Assembly (NCBI GenBank): GCA_964020975.1
Contig: OZ026630.1
Coordinates: 28,272,337-28,336,336 of the forward strand
DNA from: Hermodice carunculata
Taxonomy: Eukaryota; Annelida; Polychaeta; Eunicida; Amphinomidae
Length of the DNA: 64,000 nt
Reading direction: 5' to 3'
Shown: positions 25,646 to 38,157 of the stretch, one piece after another
Layout: each line of letters opens with the position of its first letter
Position numbering within the stretch: position 1 is the stretch's first letter
The notes under the pieces: generated by a model
The model's database searches: none
The model's input: the letters and a program-made list of their open reading frames with translations, nothing else
What the model was told of the DNA's origin: nothing
Position numbers and translations under genes: made by a program

Positions 25646-28600
25646 ATCTGTTGAGGTACAAAACCTGGACACTGAACTATTTAATTGGGACAGACCCTTG
25701 CAAGGTATACCCCCATTAAATTTTCAAAGGCATTCAATCTACATTTTTGCATGTAATTTAAAAATGTGAAATTGTTGATGGATGGAGCATCATAAGATAA
25801 ACTGCATTGAAAAGTTATAGCCCAGTCAGGAATGTGCAACAAAACCATGCACGCACGGAAAACGCATTTACTATTCCTCATGGGTCAGGGCATAATTATT
25901 AATCTGAAAAAAAGTATTTAAAATTATCATTTTGGCATGTTCCTCTGAAAAATTAAGACTGTATCAGTTGTGTTCCTGTCTCACCCTGATTTTTATCAAA
26001 AATGACAAAAAAAATCAGTAAAAATCATACAGCAGGTGACATTGATACATCAGTATTTATGGTCAGTTTGAAGCGGAGAAGGCCAGTTGTAAGGCTTTAT
26101 ACTTTTTCACTGAAAATCACAGAAAAGTTAAGCAAAGATGATCACAATTTACAATCTAACAAACTTACATGCTGAACCAAAGCATGACAAGACAAATTAG
26201 ATCAAGGTTAAAGAGTAGCACATGCAGCCTCCACAACCCAACTTAAGTTGAATGTCCATCCTTACCGCATGGCAATATTGAATTCAGACAATGCTCATAA
26301 CAGGCAGTTCTTTTCCTGCCAAAGAGAAGGTAACTAATTGTCTGAATACCTGCCAGCTAATTAAACAGACAGGTAAATTCTCCCACTGATTTACTTCAAG
26401 TGCCAGTCCACTCCTGACTGTGTGCAGGAAGCCCCACACAATAGCATACAGTTGTGTGTCAATGATGCACGTGCACAATTGCATGCAGATTCTGGCCTGG
26501 AAGAATGCAAATAGAAAGTATAACTTACTGCCTCCATTGTAAAGCAAGTCCCTTGATGCCTGCTTTCTCAAAGTCTGCCCCATTGACATTCTGTACAATT
26601 CATGATGGGAGTTCTTATCAAATTACTATTGGTACTGTTAGCAGGAAGACTAAGCTTACTTATATATAGCATATGACTTCTTTGCACTTGTATCTGGTAC
26701 ATGTAGGTCTGCAATTTTTCTGTCTGCAAGTTTTTAGACATGAATTGTGGTTCACCGTCTGCCATGTTAACAGGCATCAACATGTGCTGCACTCCCAGTG
26801 GCCAAATGAAATTGCTATTTCCTTATCCATGATTGAAAAAAACAAAACAAAAAAAAACAAAAATCTCAAACTGCTACTTGTTTCTCATTTGACTGAGCTT
26901 CTTTGCAAGCGACCCAAACACAGACAATGAACACTCTGAAGTGGAATAAAAAAAAAATGTCTGGATATGGATGTATGTTGTCGCACACATGCACATGTAT
27001 ATCCAAATTCAACAAGTAATAACCGTACAAAATGAAAGTAAATAAAGTTGTTTAGAATAATAGCATTGACATAACATGCCAGATGACTGGATAACAACAG
27101 ACTGAAACAATCTACCCATATAACAGGAATAATAGGAGAGAAAATGTTAATGGGTACACGAGTCATCTAAGGAACTTGATTTCAGCAGGTAAAACAATTG
27201 CTCCTGTGTACCTGTGGACATCTATTAATTGTACTGAATGACACCCAGTCCTGCCTACCTGCCTTGGAACCAGTGCAGGTTCAACATGAGCACAAAACCA
27301 AAGTGAAACTGTAGTGTGTTTATATGCAAGTTCATTGTGATTTACACTGCACACTTTAAGAGTAAGTGCTACACATATGTGGACACCAAACTGTCATATA
27401 AGTGGATCAGCAACATTAACTAAGTGGATTAGCCTCACCTGAAAAAATAATAATAATAAATTCATCCACTTTACAGGAAGTAGACTCCTAATATACCAAG
27501 ATAACAGTGCATCTGCTGTGTGAAGGTATATTTATACTCTGCTTCTTCCACTTTCCAAGTTTAGTTACCAAATTGTTTACAAACACTTTAAGCTGTCCAA
27601 TTTCCTACAAGTTTTTGTTTTGATTTTTTCCCCTCAGAATTTATTGCAAGTACTTAGAGACTCAGAAAAACCCTTACAATGGGTTATATCCAGGCTAGTG
27701 GTAGCCAGAGGCTTATCAAGATGGGGTTTGGCTGATGTTTTGCAGTTCTTTACTTTCAAAATAAAATTTGAACTTCCATTTTCTAGCACCTGTATACTGA
27801 ATGAAAATTGTATGACATGATGGCTTGGCCAATGAAATAAAAACATGGCTTAAGTACCTACATGATTTTAGCCAAATTCACTACAACTACAATGTATATA
27901 ATTTGTAGCAATAGCCAAAGATCTTTGGCAAAAGCTTTCAATTAATGCTACCACCCACTGGAGATCGCAAATAAATTGCTTACAAAAGGAAACTTAATGG
28001 AAGTGGATGGGCCAACACAAGTATACGTGCAGTGTGGATGGAATGTCCACAGTGAGAAAGCACGGGATGTAGAGTTAAAACTCACAGCAATTTCTGACTG
28101 CAATGCATAAAGTGCCCACTACACTTGAGGTAAGAGTATGCCAAGACCTTCTGCAATCATAAAAAAGCCATAAGTGCACCAAATAGATCATTTAAATTGG
28201 TGCTATGCTGCTAACTACTCTTGGTCTTCTTTGAAGTTCCTTGAGGTAACTGTTTACCCTAGCAAAGGTTAATGGTATTCTCGCTCTCTCTACATGTAGA
28301 AATTTGTACGTTAGCTGAGAATAGATACTGGGGTCACTAAAGTTGAGACTTTCATCAAATATTTTACATAGGATAGATCATTTGTACAAAACATTTCCTG
28401 TCTGTATTTTTAGAAATTTCCCGAGATAAATGTAAATTTGAAAGAAAAAAAAAACAGTCTATCTCACTAATTGCATGGGTAGATCCAAATTTTCCATGAA
28501 TCTTCAAATCTGAAAGTATTAACCCTTTCAGTACTAAGACACTGAATTAACAGATTTACAAACATCCTTTTAATTTATCTTCAGCAAAATGCGCTTTGAC

Positions 28601-29029
28601 TTCAAATTACACTGCATGATGCTCCTTGTGTTACTTTTTAAATTTCATTGTATCAACAGCAGCCCATGATATTCAGCTGACCAGTTTGCAAAGTAATTTT
28701 CTAAACTGTACTACTGACAATTTTTCATTCTCACCTTCAGAACAGTTACTTTTTATAATATTCATATTTCAAAATATCTGCCTGTCTGTATAAGTGACAG
28801 GCACAGTTCCTTTTCCTATTTTCTTGCTGCTTCAAAAAGTTCCATTAACATGTTATATGTGCGCTAGATACTAATTTTAAACAACCAAAATAAAATAAAA
28901 ACTACAAATAATTTGATTTGCTTGTCAGCAAATCAGTCTGTGCGCATAGAAAACTTTTAAAGACTGCCTATTCAGTATTTATTTAACAACTGCAACAATA
29001 TTTTTTTCATGCGACTGTGTCAAAAACTT
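25646..29029. other. Unique sequence with a possible lone TTAA terminus
   Basis: No supported gene. TTAACCCTTTCAGTACTAAG at 28522 resembles an F1/F2-type MITE end, but the partner end and hairpin were not found. Short A-rich and AAT runs occur near 26838, 27445 and 28440. Confidence 0.35.
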
Positions 29030-29960
29030 ATAAATTAAAGTTGGAAAGTCATCTCAATCTACTATATTTTTTAAGCTATTCAAGATTAAAATTTTGTGTA
29101 TTTGCCTAATTTGCACAAAATCAAACTGCTTCAGCTTTGATTCCTGGTTCTTGGATGCAACTATCCTATAAATCTATCAATCGAAGTTTGAATGACACCT
29201 CAGTCTATAGTAGTTTTGAAGCTATTCAAGATTTAAATTTTATGTATTCACTTTACTTGCATAAAGTAAAAACCTACAACTTTGGTTCATGTTTTATTGA
29301 ATGTCACAAACCTAAAAATTGAAGTTGGTGTGACAACTCCATATGTAAGAGTTTGAAAGCTGTTCAAGAATTCAATCTTGTGTATTCACCTAATTTGCAC
29401 AAATCAAAATGCTACAACTTTGGTTCATGATTCATTGGATGTGGCTCTGCAACAAACCTACAAATTGAAGTTGGATTGATACCTCTATTTATCATAGTTT
29501 TGGAGATATTCAACTTTCACAGGTTTCAAGTGCTGTTAATTAGCATAATTTCAAATGCTACAGTTTTTGTTCACTGGCCATTAGATTGACGGGTGTCATA
29601 AACCTGCATATACTACTTTAAATTTTGTGTCTAACTGTTATAGGTTGGAGGATACACAGCTTTTGAAATTTTAATTGCCCTAATTTGCATAATTTTTAAT
29701 GTGACATTTACATATGATGGAAATATGTCTGCTTTATGTGTATTCTGAGGAAATTCATTGACAGAGTTATGGCTGGATGAAAATTGAAAATGGCAAAATG
29801 ACCTTGACGTTTCACCTTTAGAGGTCACATGTAAATTACAAAAATGTGCAGTGTTACAAACATATTAATGGAAGTTGGATTGGTTACCTGTACCTACAAC
29901 AGTTTTGGAGATATTCGAGATTTAATGGCCCTAATTTGCAGGATTTTAAAAATCATCATC
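29030..29960. repeat. Decayed ~145-bp tandem array
   Basis: Seen: repeated phrases GAAGTTGGATTGATACCTCT, AGTTTTGGAGATATTCAA and CACCTAATTTGCACAAATCA recur at about 29036, 29185, 29321, 29466 and 29871 (spacing 136-149 bp in the clear part). The middle (29600-29850) is strongly diverged. No coding frame persists across units. Confidence 0.65.
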
Positions 29961-30072
29961 CCTCTTCATAAAAACACATGACTTCATGTCCGGAGTTATA
30001 ATCATGGCAAGTTTGGAGTTTCTAAATGTAATATTGTCTGGTCTGACAATATTGTCAGACAAAGCTGCTGGT

Positions 30073-30469
<397 letters not shown>

Positions 30470-30480
<11 letters not shown>

Positions 30481-31490
30481 TTTGGGTCATGATGAACCAA
30501 AAAGTAGGTCACCAAGTAGATTTTTGTATACAATGCAATCAAGTCTAATTTTTATCTGGATGCTCAATTCCCTTTGCCATTGATGTCCAAGCTACACCCT
30601 GCCATTACAAAATCACCTTTTCAACTTTAGAGGCCTGGTGACCTTACAAACATAAGTCAACACTACTGATATTATATACCATGCTCCCATTGGATAGGGT
30701 CTATATCCCATAAATTTGGCAAGTTTAATCCAATTACTTTTCGAGATATGGAACTTTATATCTTAAACACATTTTGGCTCATAATTTCCATCAAATTATC
30801 AGTGGCAACACAATTATCATAAGCAACTTAAGACTTTGACCTCCTCCATTAACCCGTTAAATTTCATGAAGATTTATCAAGTATTAACGATGCTAGAGGG
30901 GTCGCATGATTTTCACATTTAGACCCATATATCACATAATAGTGCAGGTGGTGCCAGTGTTGCCAACCTGGTGAATGTATATTTTTGGGAGATTATGAAA
31001 TGATGAGCGGCGAAAGCAGCGGAGCCCTCCTAGGGGGTCCTGGGGGAATGCTCCCTGGAGAAAAAAAATAAAAAAATAGACATCAAAATAGCCATTTTTG
31101 TGGCATTTGAGGGTACTTGGATTCAAGTTTCATTATGCCGCAAGATGCACAGCAGTCAGCAGCTTAATTTGCCTTAAAAATATCGTTGTGAAAAGCATAT
31201 TTGTTAAATTTTACCATATTCTGTTTTTAGCCATTTGTGGTGATTTTCGTGAGATTCTTGGAGTAATTCGGGTGTCGGGAAGGTAGACAGCAGGTGCCTG
31301 AATTTTCTGGAGACTCCCCGATAATTCGTGAGGGTTGGCAACACTGTGGTGCCATCAACATTTAACTCAACCTAGATTTTCATACATTTTATATAAGTTC
31401 TGAAAGTTATAAGGGGCTATCTTAAAAACTGTGGACTCTATCGTGCTCACAAGCAAAAAGTTTATGGATGGACAGACAGCCATCAGTGAT
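30470..31490 (+). repeat. Dispersed repeat R-A, copy 1 (split)
   Basis: Seen: TACACCCTGCCATTACAAAA, TCACCTTTTCAACTTTA, CACATTTTGGCTCATAATTT and a closing CTTTGGTCAGCAGAGGTAAA match copies at 35095 and 36630. An inserted element occupies 30956-31345. Class unknown; no protein frame. The sequence contains several TGACC/GGTCA motifs. Confidence 0.75.
30956..31345. mobile_element. hAT-like (or P-like) MITE with 8-bp target duplication
   Basis: Seen: a 390-bp segment with perfect 13-base terminal inverted repeats AGTGTTGCCAACC. GTGGTGCC flanks it directly on both sides (30948-30955 and 31346-31353). Pairing continues weakly for another ~20 bases (GAAT and GGGAG blocks). Other R-A copies keep the uninterrupted target near 35558 and 37077. 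Known: 8-bp duplications are typical of hAT and of P elements, so the superfamily is left open. No transposase frame is present. Confidence 0.85.
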
Positions 31491-34400
31491 TGTTAAGTTC
31501 TGCAACCTTTGGTCAGCAGAGGTAAAAACCCAAGGGAAGTGGGCAGACAATGGCATGATAGGCTACTGTTTGATTTGGGAACCAAAGAATCCAGTTAGTT
31601 TCACCAAATAAATCTACATTATTTCAACTGTTCGCCTCACATTTTCTCATCACGTGTGAAAATTGGTGTTTCATGCCTCTTTGCATGTCCATCTCTGGGT
31701 AAACAGACGCCCTTTTAAATTTCGATATAATTCCCAAATCCATTAAGCATATTCTCTGGACCTGAAAATCAACCAAACTGCACCAAGTGAAATCATATCC
31801 TTCCACTCCTTTCCTGCTTCTTTCCTGGTCTATAACTTTCTTGCCATAATCTCTAATATCTGTTTCTTACAGTGTACATATCCACAAACTTATTTCTGCA
31901 AACCTGTTGGGTGCCCTGACCCATCTGTTTTCAAAACCAATTTTGGCCAGCATAAAGAGGACAACCGTTTACTCTCTATGAGTATTATAAATGTCTTACC
32001 AAGGGCTAAAATTATGCCACTGTTAAATTCTTGAGCAAGAGTAAACTAAAGAGCTATTGAGATCCTCACAAAGTATGCATTGCATCCTGAGAATTAAGCC
32101 TTTTCCAGCCAAAGGCATATTGAAATATCAGGATTACTTCCCCCTAAGTCAGCAAAGCCTTGGTTTAGACTACAGACAAGTTGGGAGAGAAAAGGGGGAG
32201 GATGACAGCTGCAGAGTTGCATCAGTAGGAAAGTGACTGACATGCCTGCAACAGGAATTGTCAAGCTGCGACTCAGCAATGGCTTTGTGGAAAGATTTAC
32301 CTGTCTTTGATTTCATTCTCTGTTGCCTTCTTAATGCAACACCCTTATAATGTTTAATTGTGTTCTCAATGGAATCATTATTGAACAAAGCAAAATGACA
32401 AAAGGAAAAGTACCACGTAATCTATGACCAAACTGGCTGGAGTTCCCACGCCTGGAGAAAGGGGTGTGCTGGCGGAACACAAGCCACACTATGGGGACTG
32501 GATGGGCAGCACCCAATGCCAACACATCACAGGATGTATAGACATAACACCAGCACCACATTGCCATGCACCTTTCTGGGTGACGTAACACTGGGCTACA
32601 CCTGGTCTCATCTGGCTGCCATTGCTTCATTCATGCACGTGTCACACCCGCCAGCACGAGCCACAAATCCAAGCAGGTGTGCCCAGTCAATGCCCTGTCA
32701 TCAAATATAGGTCAAGGCTCTTACTTTCAAAGAAATGTGTCTCTTCTCTCATTTTATTACCTAAAGATGCTGCTTTTGCAAACAGCAGGCATAATCTTTT
32801 GGTTAGTTGGTGCAATGCCACTCAAAATGACAATAGAACAAAGCTGAAGGTCAATGGACTGGTGGGAGAGACCATCAACCAGGTGACCCAACAAGTGCCT
32901 TCCTTCCCCGTCACTGCCTGCCATACTATGGACCCAGTCTGCTTCCTGTGACCACAGCCACGTGCAGTCTGGCATAATGGAAACATTTCTCCCATTCGAT
33001 TTATCTGGAAATGTCTTATACTGGACAATGAAACAGTGTGAAGTGGAAGAAATTGCCACAAAAAGACAGTGTGTCTGTCCCAATACATGGGAAGTCATAA
33101 TGGTCATTACTGCTATTGATACAAATTTTAGAATTCTAAATCTTGTAAAGCTCTACCTGAGAGTAAAATACATCCAACAAATTTCATTTCCAATGAGAGT
33201 GACTGCTCACTGACCAGCAACTGTTTAGTTTCAGCAGCCAAAACTGAGCTTCTCCGAACTTTTCTGCATTTTGCTGATTATGACAATTTTATCAAAATTC
33301 CACAATGACGCACTCTTCCACAAGCTATTGTTCACAGTAAAACAAAATTTCTCTTGACATATGACCAATTTACAGCAATATCAACAGTTACCTTCAGCAG
33401 ATAATACAATGTAGGCAGACGATGCACTGTATCTATAGCTATTACATACAGCTATCAGCACAGAAGTTAAGATAGCTCCATGATTTCTCTTTCATTTCAC
33501 CGATCTCATATCAGAATTCCATGAGCTATGTTTCACATTGAGGCCAACAACCAGCAATCTTATGAAGTGGAGGTGTTATATACTTTTGTCTGGAGCCTTT
33601 GATACTAGCCAGTGGCTGAGAACAGTGTCTGTGTGGTACTGTGGGCATTTGTGGCACCTGTATGGGTCCACATTTACACCTTGCGACAGATGGTGTATCC
33701 AATATCAGATGTAGTGTGTTTTGTCAATGGCTAAACACCTGAAGAGACTGGTCAACACAAGCTGTAAGACCATTACCACATTACTGCCTAATGCTTGGGT
33801 AACAGGGCCCTGTGTTACACAATGCTTACCCACTGTTAAATAACCATTACAGCCCTGTGTTAGCACTTGTTGCAGTTCGAGCCACCAATTGACATCCACT
33901 GTTCATTCTGCCCTAACACACTCTTACCTAAACTGTCACAAACTTACCCTCATTTTCCACACATATTCTAGCAGCTAGAGAGAAATTGCTTTTATTCTGG
34001 TGTAAAAGAACATTTGAGGAACAAGTACTTAAAAGCAGTCTGCGAATTGCTGCAGACTGGAGACCTCTCCATCAGGGTTAGAGTTCAGTAGTTGTTGGGG
34101 GACAAGACAATGAAGCACTTGTGGGAGCAGGGTGGCCGGCAGGAAGGGCAGGCAGACAGATGGTAGATGTACAGGAGGCACACCCAGTCACACACCCAGC
34201 CCAAAGACACCCTCACCACTGACAGTTAGCACAAAATCTATTTTCCTTTTTTTTCCTTTTTCAACATCAATAATTCTGTCTGCCGCTTTCTGACTGAAAA
34301 ACATAATTTTCAAAAAGAACTTTTTTTTTTCTAAAGATCCATACTAGCCAAACTGTCTATTTTATATATATTTTTTCCAATATACATACACTATATTATT

Positions 34401-35094
34401 CTCCTTACCACCTTCCAACTGAAAAATGTGCAATTTTGGGGAAGAAAACAATTTTTCTCAAGTGCCATAATTACCTAATTGGCTTTTTACCTGAACTTTG
34501 ACATATAATGTTGTTATAAAAAGCCAGTCTTCTGTACCTGTACAAGCTAACTTTCTTCCCAAGAAAAAATGGCAATTCTCTATGCAAATATGAACTACCT
34601 TTTTAAACTGAAAGAAATAATACTTTCCTGAACTTCCAGTGTCACCCATGTGGAAAAGACACCCAAAAAGAAGCTTTGTAAGTAGAGGTAATTAGTTGTA
34701 ACATTTACAGATCAAGGCATATCTTAATTTGCCAAGACTGGCTCACAATGTAGTGGTAGCTAGGTTTAAATATCAAAGGTACTCCTAGTGGCACTTGCTG
34801 ACAAGTCTCCATTTATACTACTGACAAAAATATGTTCCACAATGATGAGATTTTGAATGGTCCTTAACATTATACCTGTGCATGTGGAGAAGGAATGAGA
34901 TTCCTGACAACAGTATACCTATAATGACCTAATTAAGTAGGCAATTAAATGCAGAGAGATGGAGGGAAATATGATCGTGGCTTGGTGCAGAGGGCAGTGC
35001 AGTCTTGTAATTACTGCTGTCATTCTACTCACAGCTGGGGTCAAGCCTCTGTCAGGCATGTATCATGCCACAGAAATCCTAGCTGAGTGAGTCG
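31491..35094. other. Unique sequence with several unsupported frames
   Basis: Overlapping open frames of 60-116 codons cluster at 32170-33213 on both strands, in slightly more GC-rich DNA. None contains a domain I recognise, and opposite-strand overlap argues against coding. No terminal inverted repeats or arrays were found. A near-palindrome TAACAGGGCCCTGTGTTA lies near 33800. Confidence 0.35.
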
Positions 35095-35800
35095 TTAACT
35101 TCATGTCCTCAGTGACCTTGGGACAGGTCAAGGTCACCCAGATTATGTAATACAAGAGGCCTGAAGGCCTGGTGCAGTGCTGACATTGCCATTGATACCC
35201 AAGCTATACCCTGCCATTACAAAATCACCTTTTTCAACTTTACAGGCATAGTGACCTCTTAAAAATAGGTTAAGGTCACTGGTATTGTATAAAATTCTAG
35301 CTTTGAACATTGTCTATATATCCTATAAATTTGTCAAGTCTAATCCAATTATTTTTCAAGATATGAAATTTTATATCTTGAAACACATTTTGGCTCATAA
35401 TTTCTGTCAAATCATAGGTGGCGCCACTAGTCTCATCAGCAGCTAGACTTTGACCTCCCCCCACCCCCAAATTTGGTGAAGATCTGCTAAAAATTAAAGA
35501 TGCTAGAGTGTTCACAAGATTTTCATATTTGACCCCTATATTGCATAATATTGTAGGTGGTGCTCCCAATATTGCAACGAACCTAGATTTTTGTACACCC
35601 TATTAAGTCCAGAAAGTTCCACTGGGCTAAACTGAAAACTGTGGACGGTATGGCAGTCACAAGATTTTCACATTTTGACCTGCACATTACATAATACTAT
35701 AGGTGGCATCACTAACATTGATGTTGAGACAGATTCTCATATACTTTATCACTCCTAAACATCATATGGACCTATCTCTGGGGTGCAGAGCATTCATGCG
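35095..35800 (+). repeat. Dispersed repeat R-A, copy 2
   Basis: Seen: CTATACCCTGCCATTACAAA, TCACCTTTTTCAACTTTACA, TCCAATTATTTTTCAAGATA and AACACATTTTGGCTCATAAT. The last third holds an internal ~145-bp duplication: CACAAGATTTTCATATTTGA and TAGGTGGTGCTCCCAATATT recur as CACAAGATTTTCACATTTTG and TAGGTGGCATCACTAACATT. Confidence 0.75.
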
Positions 35801-36168
35801 ATGACCCCTATATTCATACTGCCCATTTGACCTACTGAGATTAAAAAAATGTTATCATCAAAACATGCGCCCCACACCCAGCTTTCCATATGTGGTTTGT
35901 TTGTTCAAATCTGGTAATAACTGTTTGAGTTATTATAGAAAAACAATAAATTTGGACAAGGGCCAAACTCCATAATACCTAAGGTCCAAAATAGCAAGGA
36001 CCGCAGGTAGCCGCTGCAGCGTCAGGGTCGTTTCCCAGTGCACCTTGTGGCAGGTTAGGTCGTTTCAATATAACAGCCATATTGTGCCATAGTTAAAGTA
36101 CAGGCAAAATACATCACCAAAGTTGATCCTTATTTTCAAATGTACAACAGAAGTATTCACAAGGTACA

Positions 36169-36441
36169 ATGACAGTCTACAATTACAAAGTTCCTGACTG
36201 TAAGTCAGACACAAGAAAACTGGGTAAATTGGATAAATACCCCTGGGGGAAAGGCGTAGCTTTCCACGGTTTTCCTCCAAAGAAAGAAAAACAGAAACGA
36301 TGGGAGTGGTTGAATATAGTGAGAAGACCAGAAGATTATGAAGCAGGCAAATTTGACAGAATTTGTTCCAGACATTTTGTTGGGGGTAAAGGTCCGACAC
36401 CAGAACACGAAGTGCCCACGTTATTTCCATATAGCAACTAG
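36169..36441 (+). CDS. THAP-type zinc-finger domain frame (fragment or decayed gene)
   Basis: Known: THAP domains are C2CH zinc-binding DNA-binding modules found in host proteins and in several animal DNA transposases. Seen: the 90-residue frame covers nearly the whole domain. Cys11 lies in VPDCKSD, FHGFPP at 32-37, Trp45 and Trp47, then Cys66 and His69 in ICSRHF, and the closing EVPTLFP box at 81-87. The expected first cysteine, four residues before Cys11, is Lys7. The frame stops three residues after the domain, and the same frame stays open for 22 more codons beyond the stop (to about 36510). A donor-like GTGAGA lies at 36486, past the stop. The start ATG is the only one before the domain. 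R-A repeat copies flank it on both sides. The subgroup (YPW, HFVGGKGPTPEH) resembles, from memory, THAP domains linked to DDE transposases. It could be a 5' exon of such a gene, a domesticated fragment or a pseudogene. Confidence 0.65.
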   Translation: MTVYNYKVPDCKSDTRKLGKLDKYPWGKGVAFHGFPPKKEKQKRWEWLNIVRRPEDYEAGKFDRICSRHFVGGKGPTPEHEVPTLFPYSN

Positions 36442-36629
36442 ATGATTGCAGAAAAACAACGCACAACAAACCGATGGCAGAAACATGTGAGACAGCCGAG
36501 GATCGAGTGACCTACCCAGCAACGGAGAAAGGCCAGATGCCAAGTACAGAATGGGGATGTGATCGCTGCGTTGTAGTGGTAGCTCACAGTACTAGCTAAT
36601 TTGGACCAATGGTATTACTGGGGCACAGT
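36442..36629. other. Downstream remnant of the THAP locus
   Basis: After the stop the same frame reads MIAEKQRTTNRWQKH for some 22 codons, then another stop. A neighbouring frame stays open a further ~30 codons. This could be the worn continuation of the THAP gene or untranslated sequence. No catalytic domain is visible. Confidence 0.35.
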
Positions 36630-37240
36630 GACCCAAAAAGTAGATCACCAAGTACAGTTTTATGTACTATGTAATCAAGTGCAATTTTGATCTGGAGGCT
36701 CAATTCTCTTTGCCGTTGATGTTAAAGGTACACCCTGCCATTACAAAATCACCTTTTCAACTTTACAGGCATGGTGACCGCACAAAAATAGGTCACTGAT
36801 ATTACATAACATTCTACCTTTGGCCATGGTCTATATATCATATAAATTTGGCATGTATAATCCAATTACTTTTCCAAAAATGAGATTTTACATCTACAGA
36901 GATATTTTGGCTTATAATTTCCGTCCAATTATAGGTGGCACCACTAGTATCACTAGCAACTTAGACCTTGACCTCCCCAACAATCCTACTAAATTTGGTG
37001 AAGATTGGCCTTCAATTACAGAAGCTAGAGTGTTCACAAGATTTTCACACTTTGACCCCTATATTACATAATGTAGGTGGGGCCACCAATATCAAAAGGG
37101 GCCTAGATTTTCATACACTCTGTAAGTCCTGAAAGTTATACAGGGCTAACTTGAAAACTGTGGACAGTATCATGCCAACAAGCAAAAGTTTACAGACAGA
37201 CATGAGCAGTCAAATAAGCTCTGTGACTTTTGGTCAGCAG
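36630..37240 (+). repeat. Dispersed repeat R-A, copy 3
   Basis: Seen: ACCCAAAAAGTAGATCACCA, TACACCCTGCCATTACAAAA, TCACCTTTTCAACTTTACAG and a closing GACTTTTGGTCAGCAGAGCT, in the same order as copy 1. It has the same orientation as copy 2, so the THAP frame is bracketed by direct repeats. Confidence 0.75.
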
Positions 37241-37629
37241 AGCTACAAAGGGGGGAAAACAAGCATCATGAACTACTGAAGCCAGTATTTGCCTCTTATA
37301 TGTATAGCATATACATCTTGTTCAGTAAACTTCCTTTTGTACTGTATTACGTCAACTTTCTATTTGATTTATGAATACATATTTGTTTACGAAGATATGT
37401 CAAAGAAGTCCAGAAGGTCACTACGTCATTTACGTTGTAGTCTGGGCGAAGGTCAGATTTGCACAAAAGGCAAACTATTTATATACTTAACCAGATATAC
37501 AGAAAAAATAAAGATTGCACAAATTTTTGTTTCTAATATTGACAGAACAGAACATAATTTGTAAAAAGTTGCCCCACACTGTAGCCAGCTCTTCCACTAT
37601 GGAAAAGATGGAAATCACATAAATGCTAA

Positions 37630-38157
37630 GGGGCCGTCCATTTTTGTCATCATTTTTGCCTATGAACAAAAAATTCATAACTTTTTGCCCCCCCCCCCCC
37701 AAATTATGACCAAAATCATCATTTTTTGAATGCCAAGCCCACCATACCTGGGTTTTAAATGATTCATACTTTATATGGAATGCTGTCCATGAATATAAAA
37801 TGATGAAAACATGAAAACATGAAAACACATACAGGAATTATTACAAAACAAGATTTTATTTTATATAAGACAAAATCATGTCTTTAATCAAATTTCTCTT
37901 TGGTGCGAGTATGTACTAAGTACAAAAGCCTTGTCATAAAAAATTAAAGTGCATTTTGACACCTAAAGGGGGCCTGCAAATAATGCTAACTTTGTCTCAT
38001 TTAAGTTTTTTTGACATTGACAAGTTAATAAATTTGATTTTTTAATTGATTTTAAACAAAAGTTATGACCAAAAATCATCATTTTAATTCTGACCCCCCC
38101 CCCCCCCTACGAATCTTTTGTTCATAGGTGAAAATGATGACAAAAATGGACAGCCCC
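37630..38157. mobile_element. PIF/Harbinger-like MITE with long terminal inverted repeats
   Basis: Seen: 528 bp flanked by TAA on both sides (37627-37629 and 38158-38160). Terminal repeats start GGGGCYGTCCATTTTTGTCA and remain recognisable for about 100 bases, through ATGAACAAAA, a C-run (about 37688-37701; about 38093-38107), ATTATGACCAAAA and ATCATCATTTT. Known: 3-bp TWA duplication with GGG-rich ends is typical of PIF/Harbinger. There is no transposase frame, so the element is non-autonomous. Confidence 0.8.

Noticed and set aside
28522-28542. Lone TTAACCCTTTCAG terminus as another TTAA MITE
   Set aside because: No partner end or hairpin was found within several hundred bases.
32170-33213. 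Cluster of overlapping frames as a possible gene
   Set aside because: Frames overlap on opposite strands, none carries a recognised domain, and there is no consistent exon pattern.
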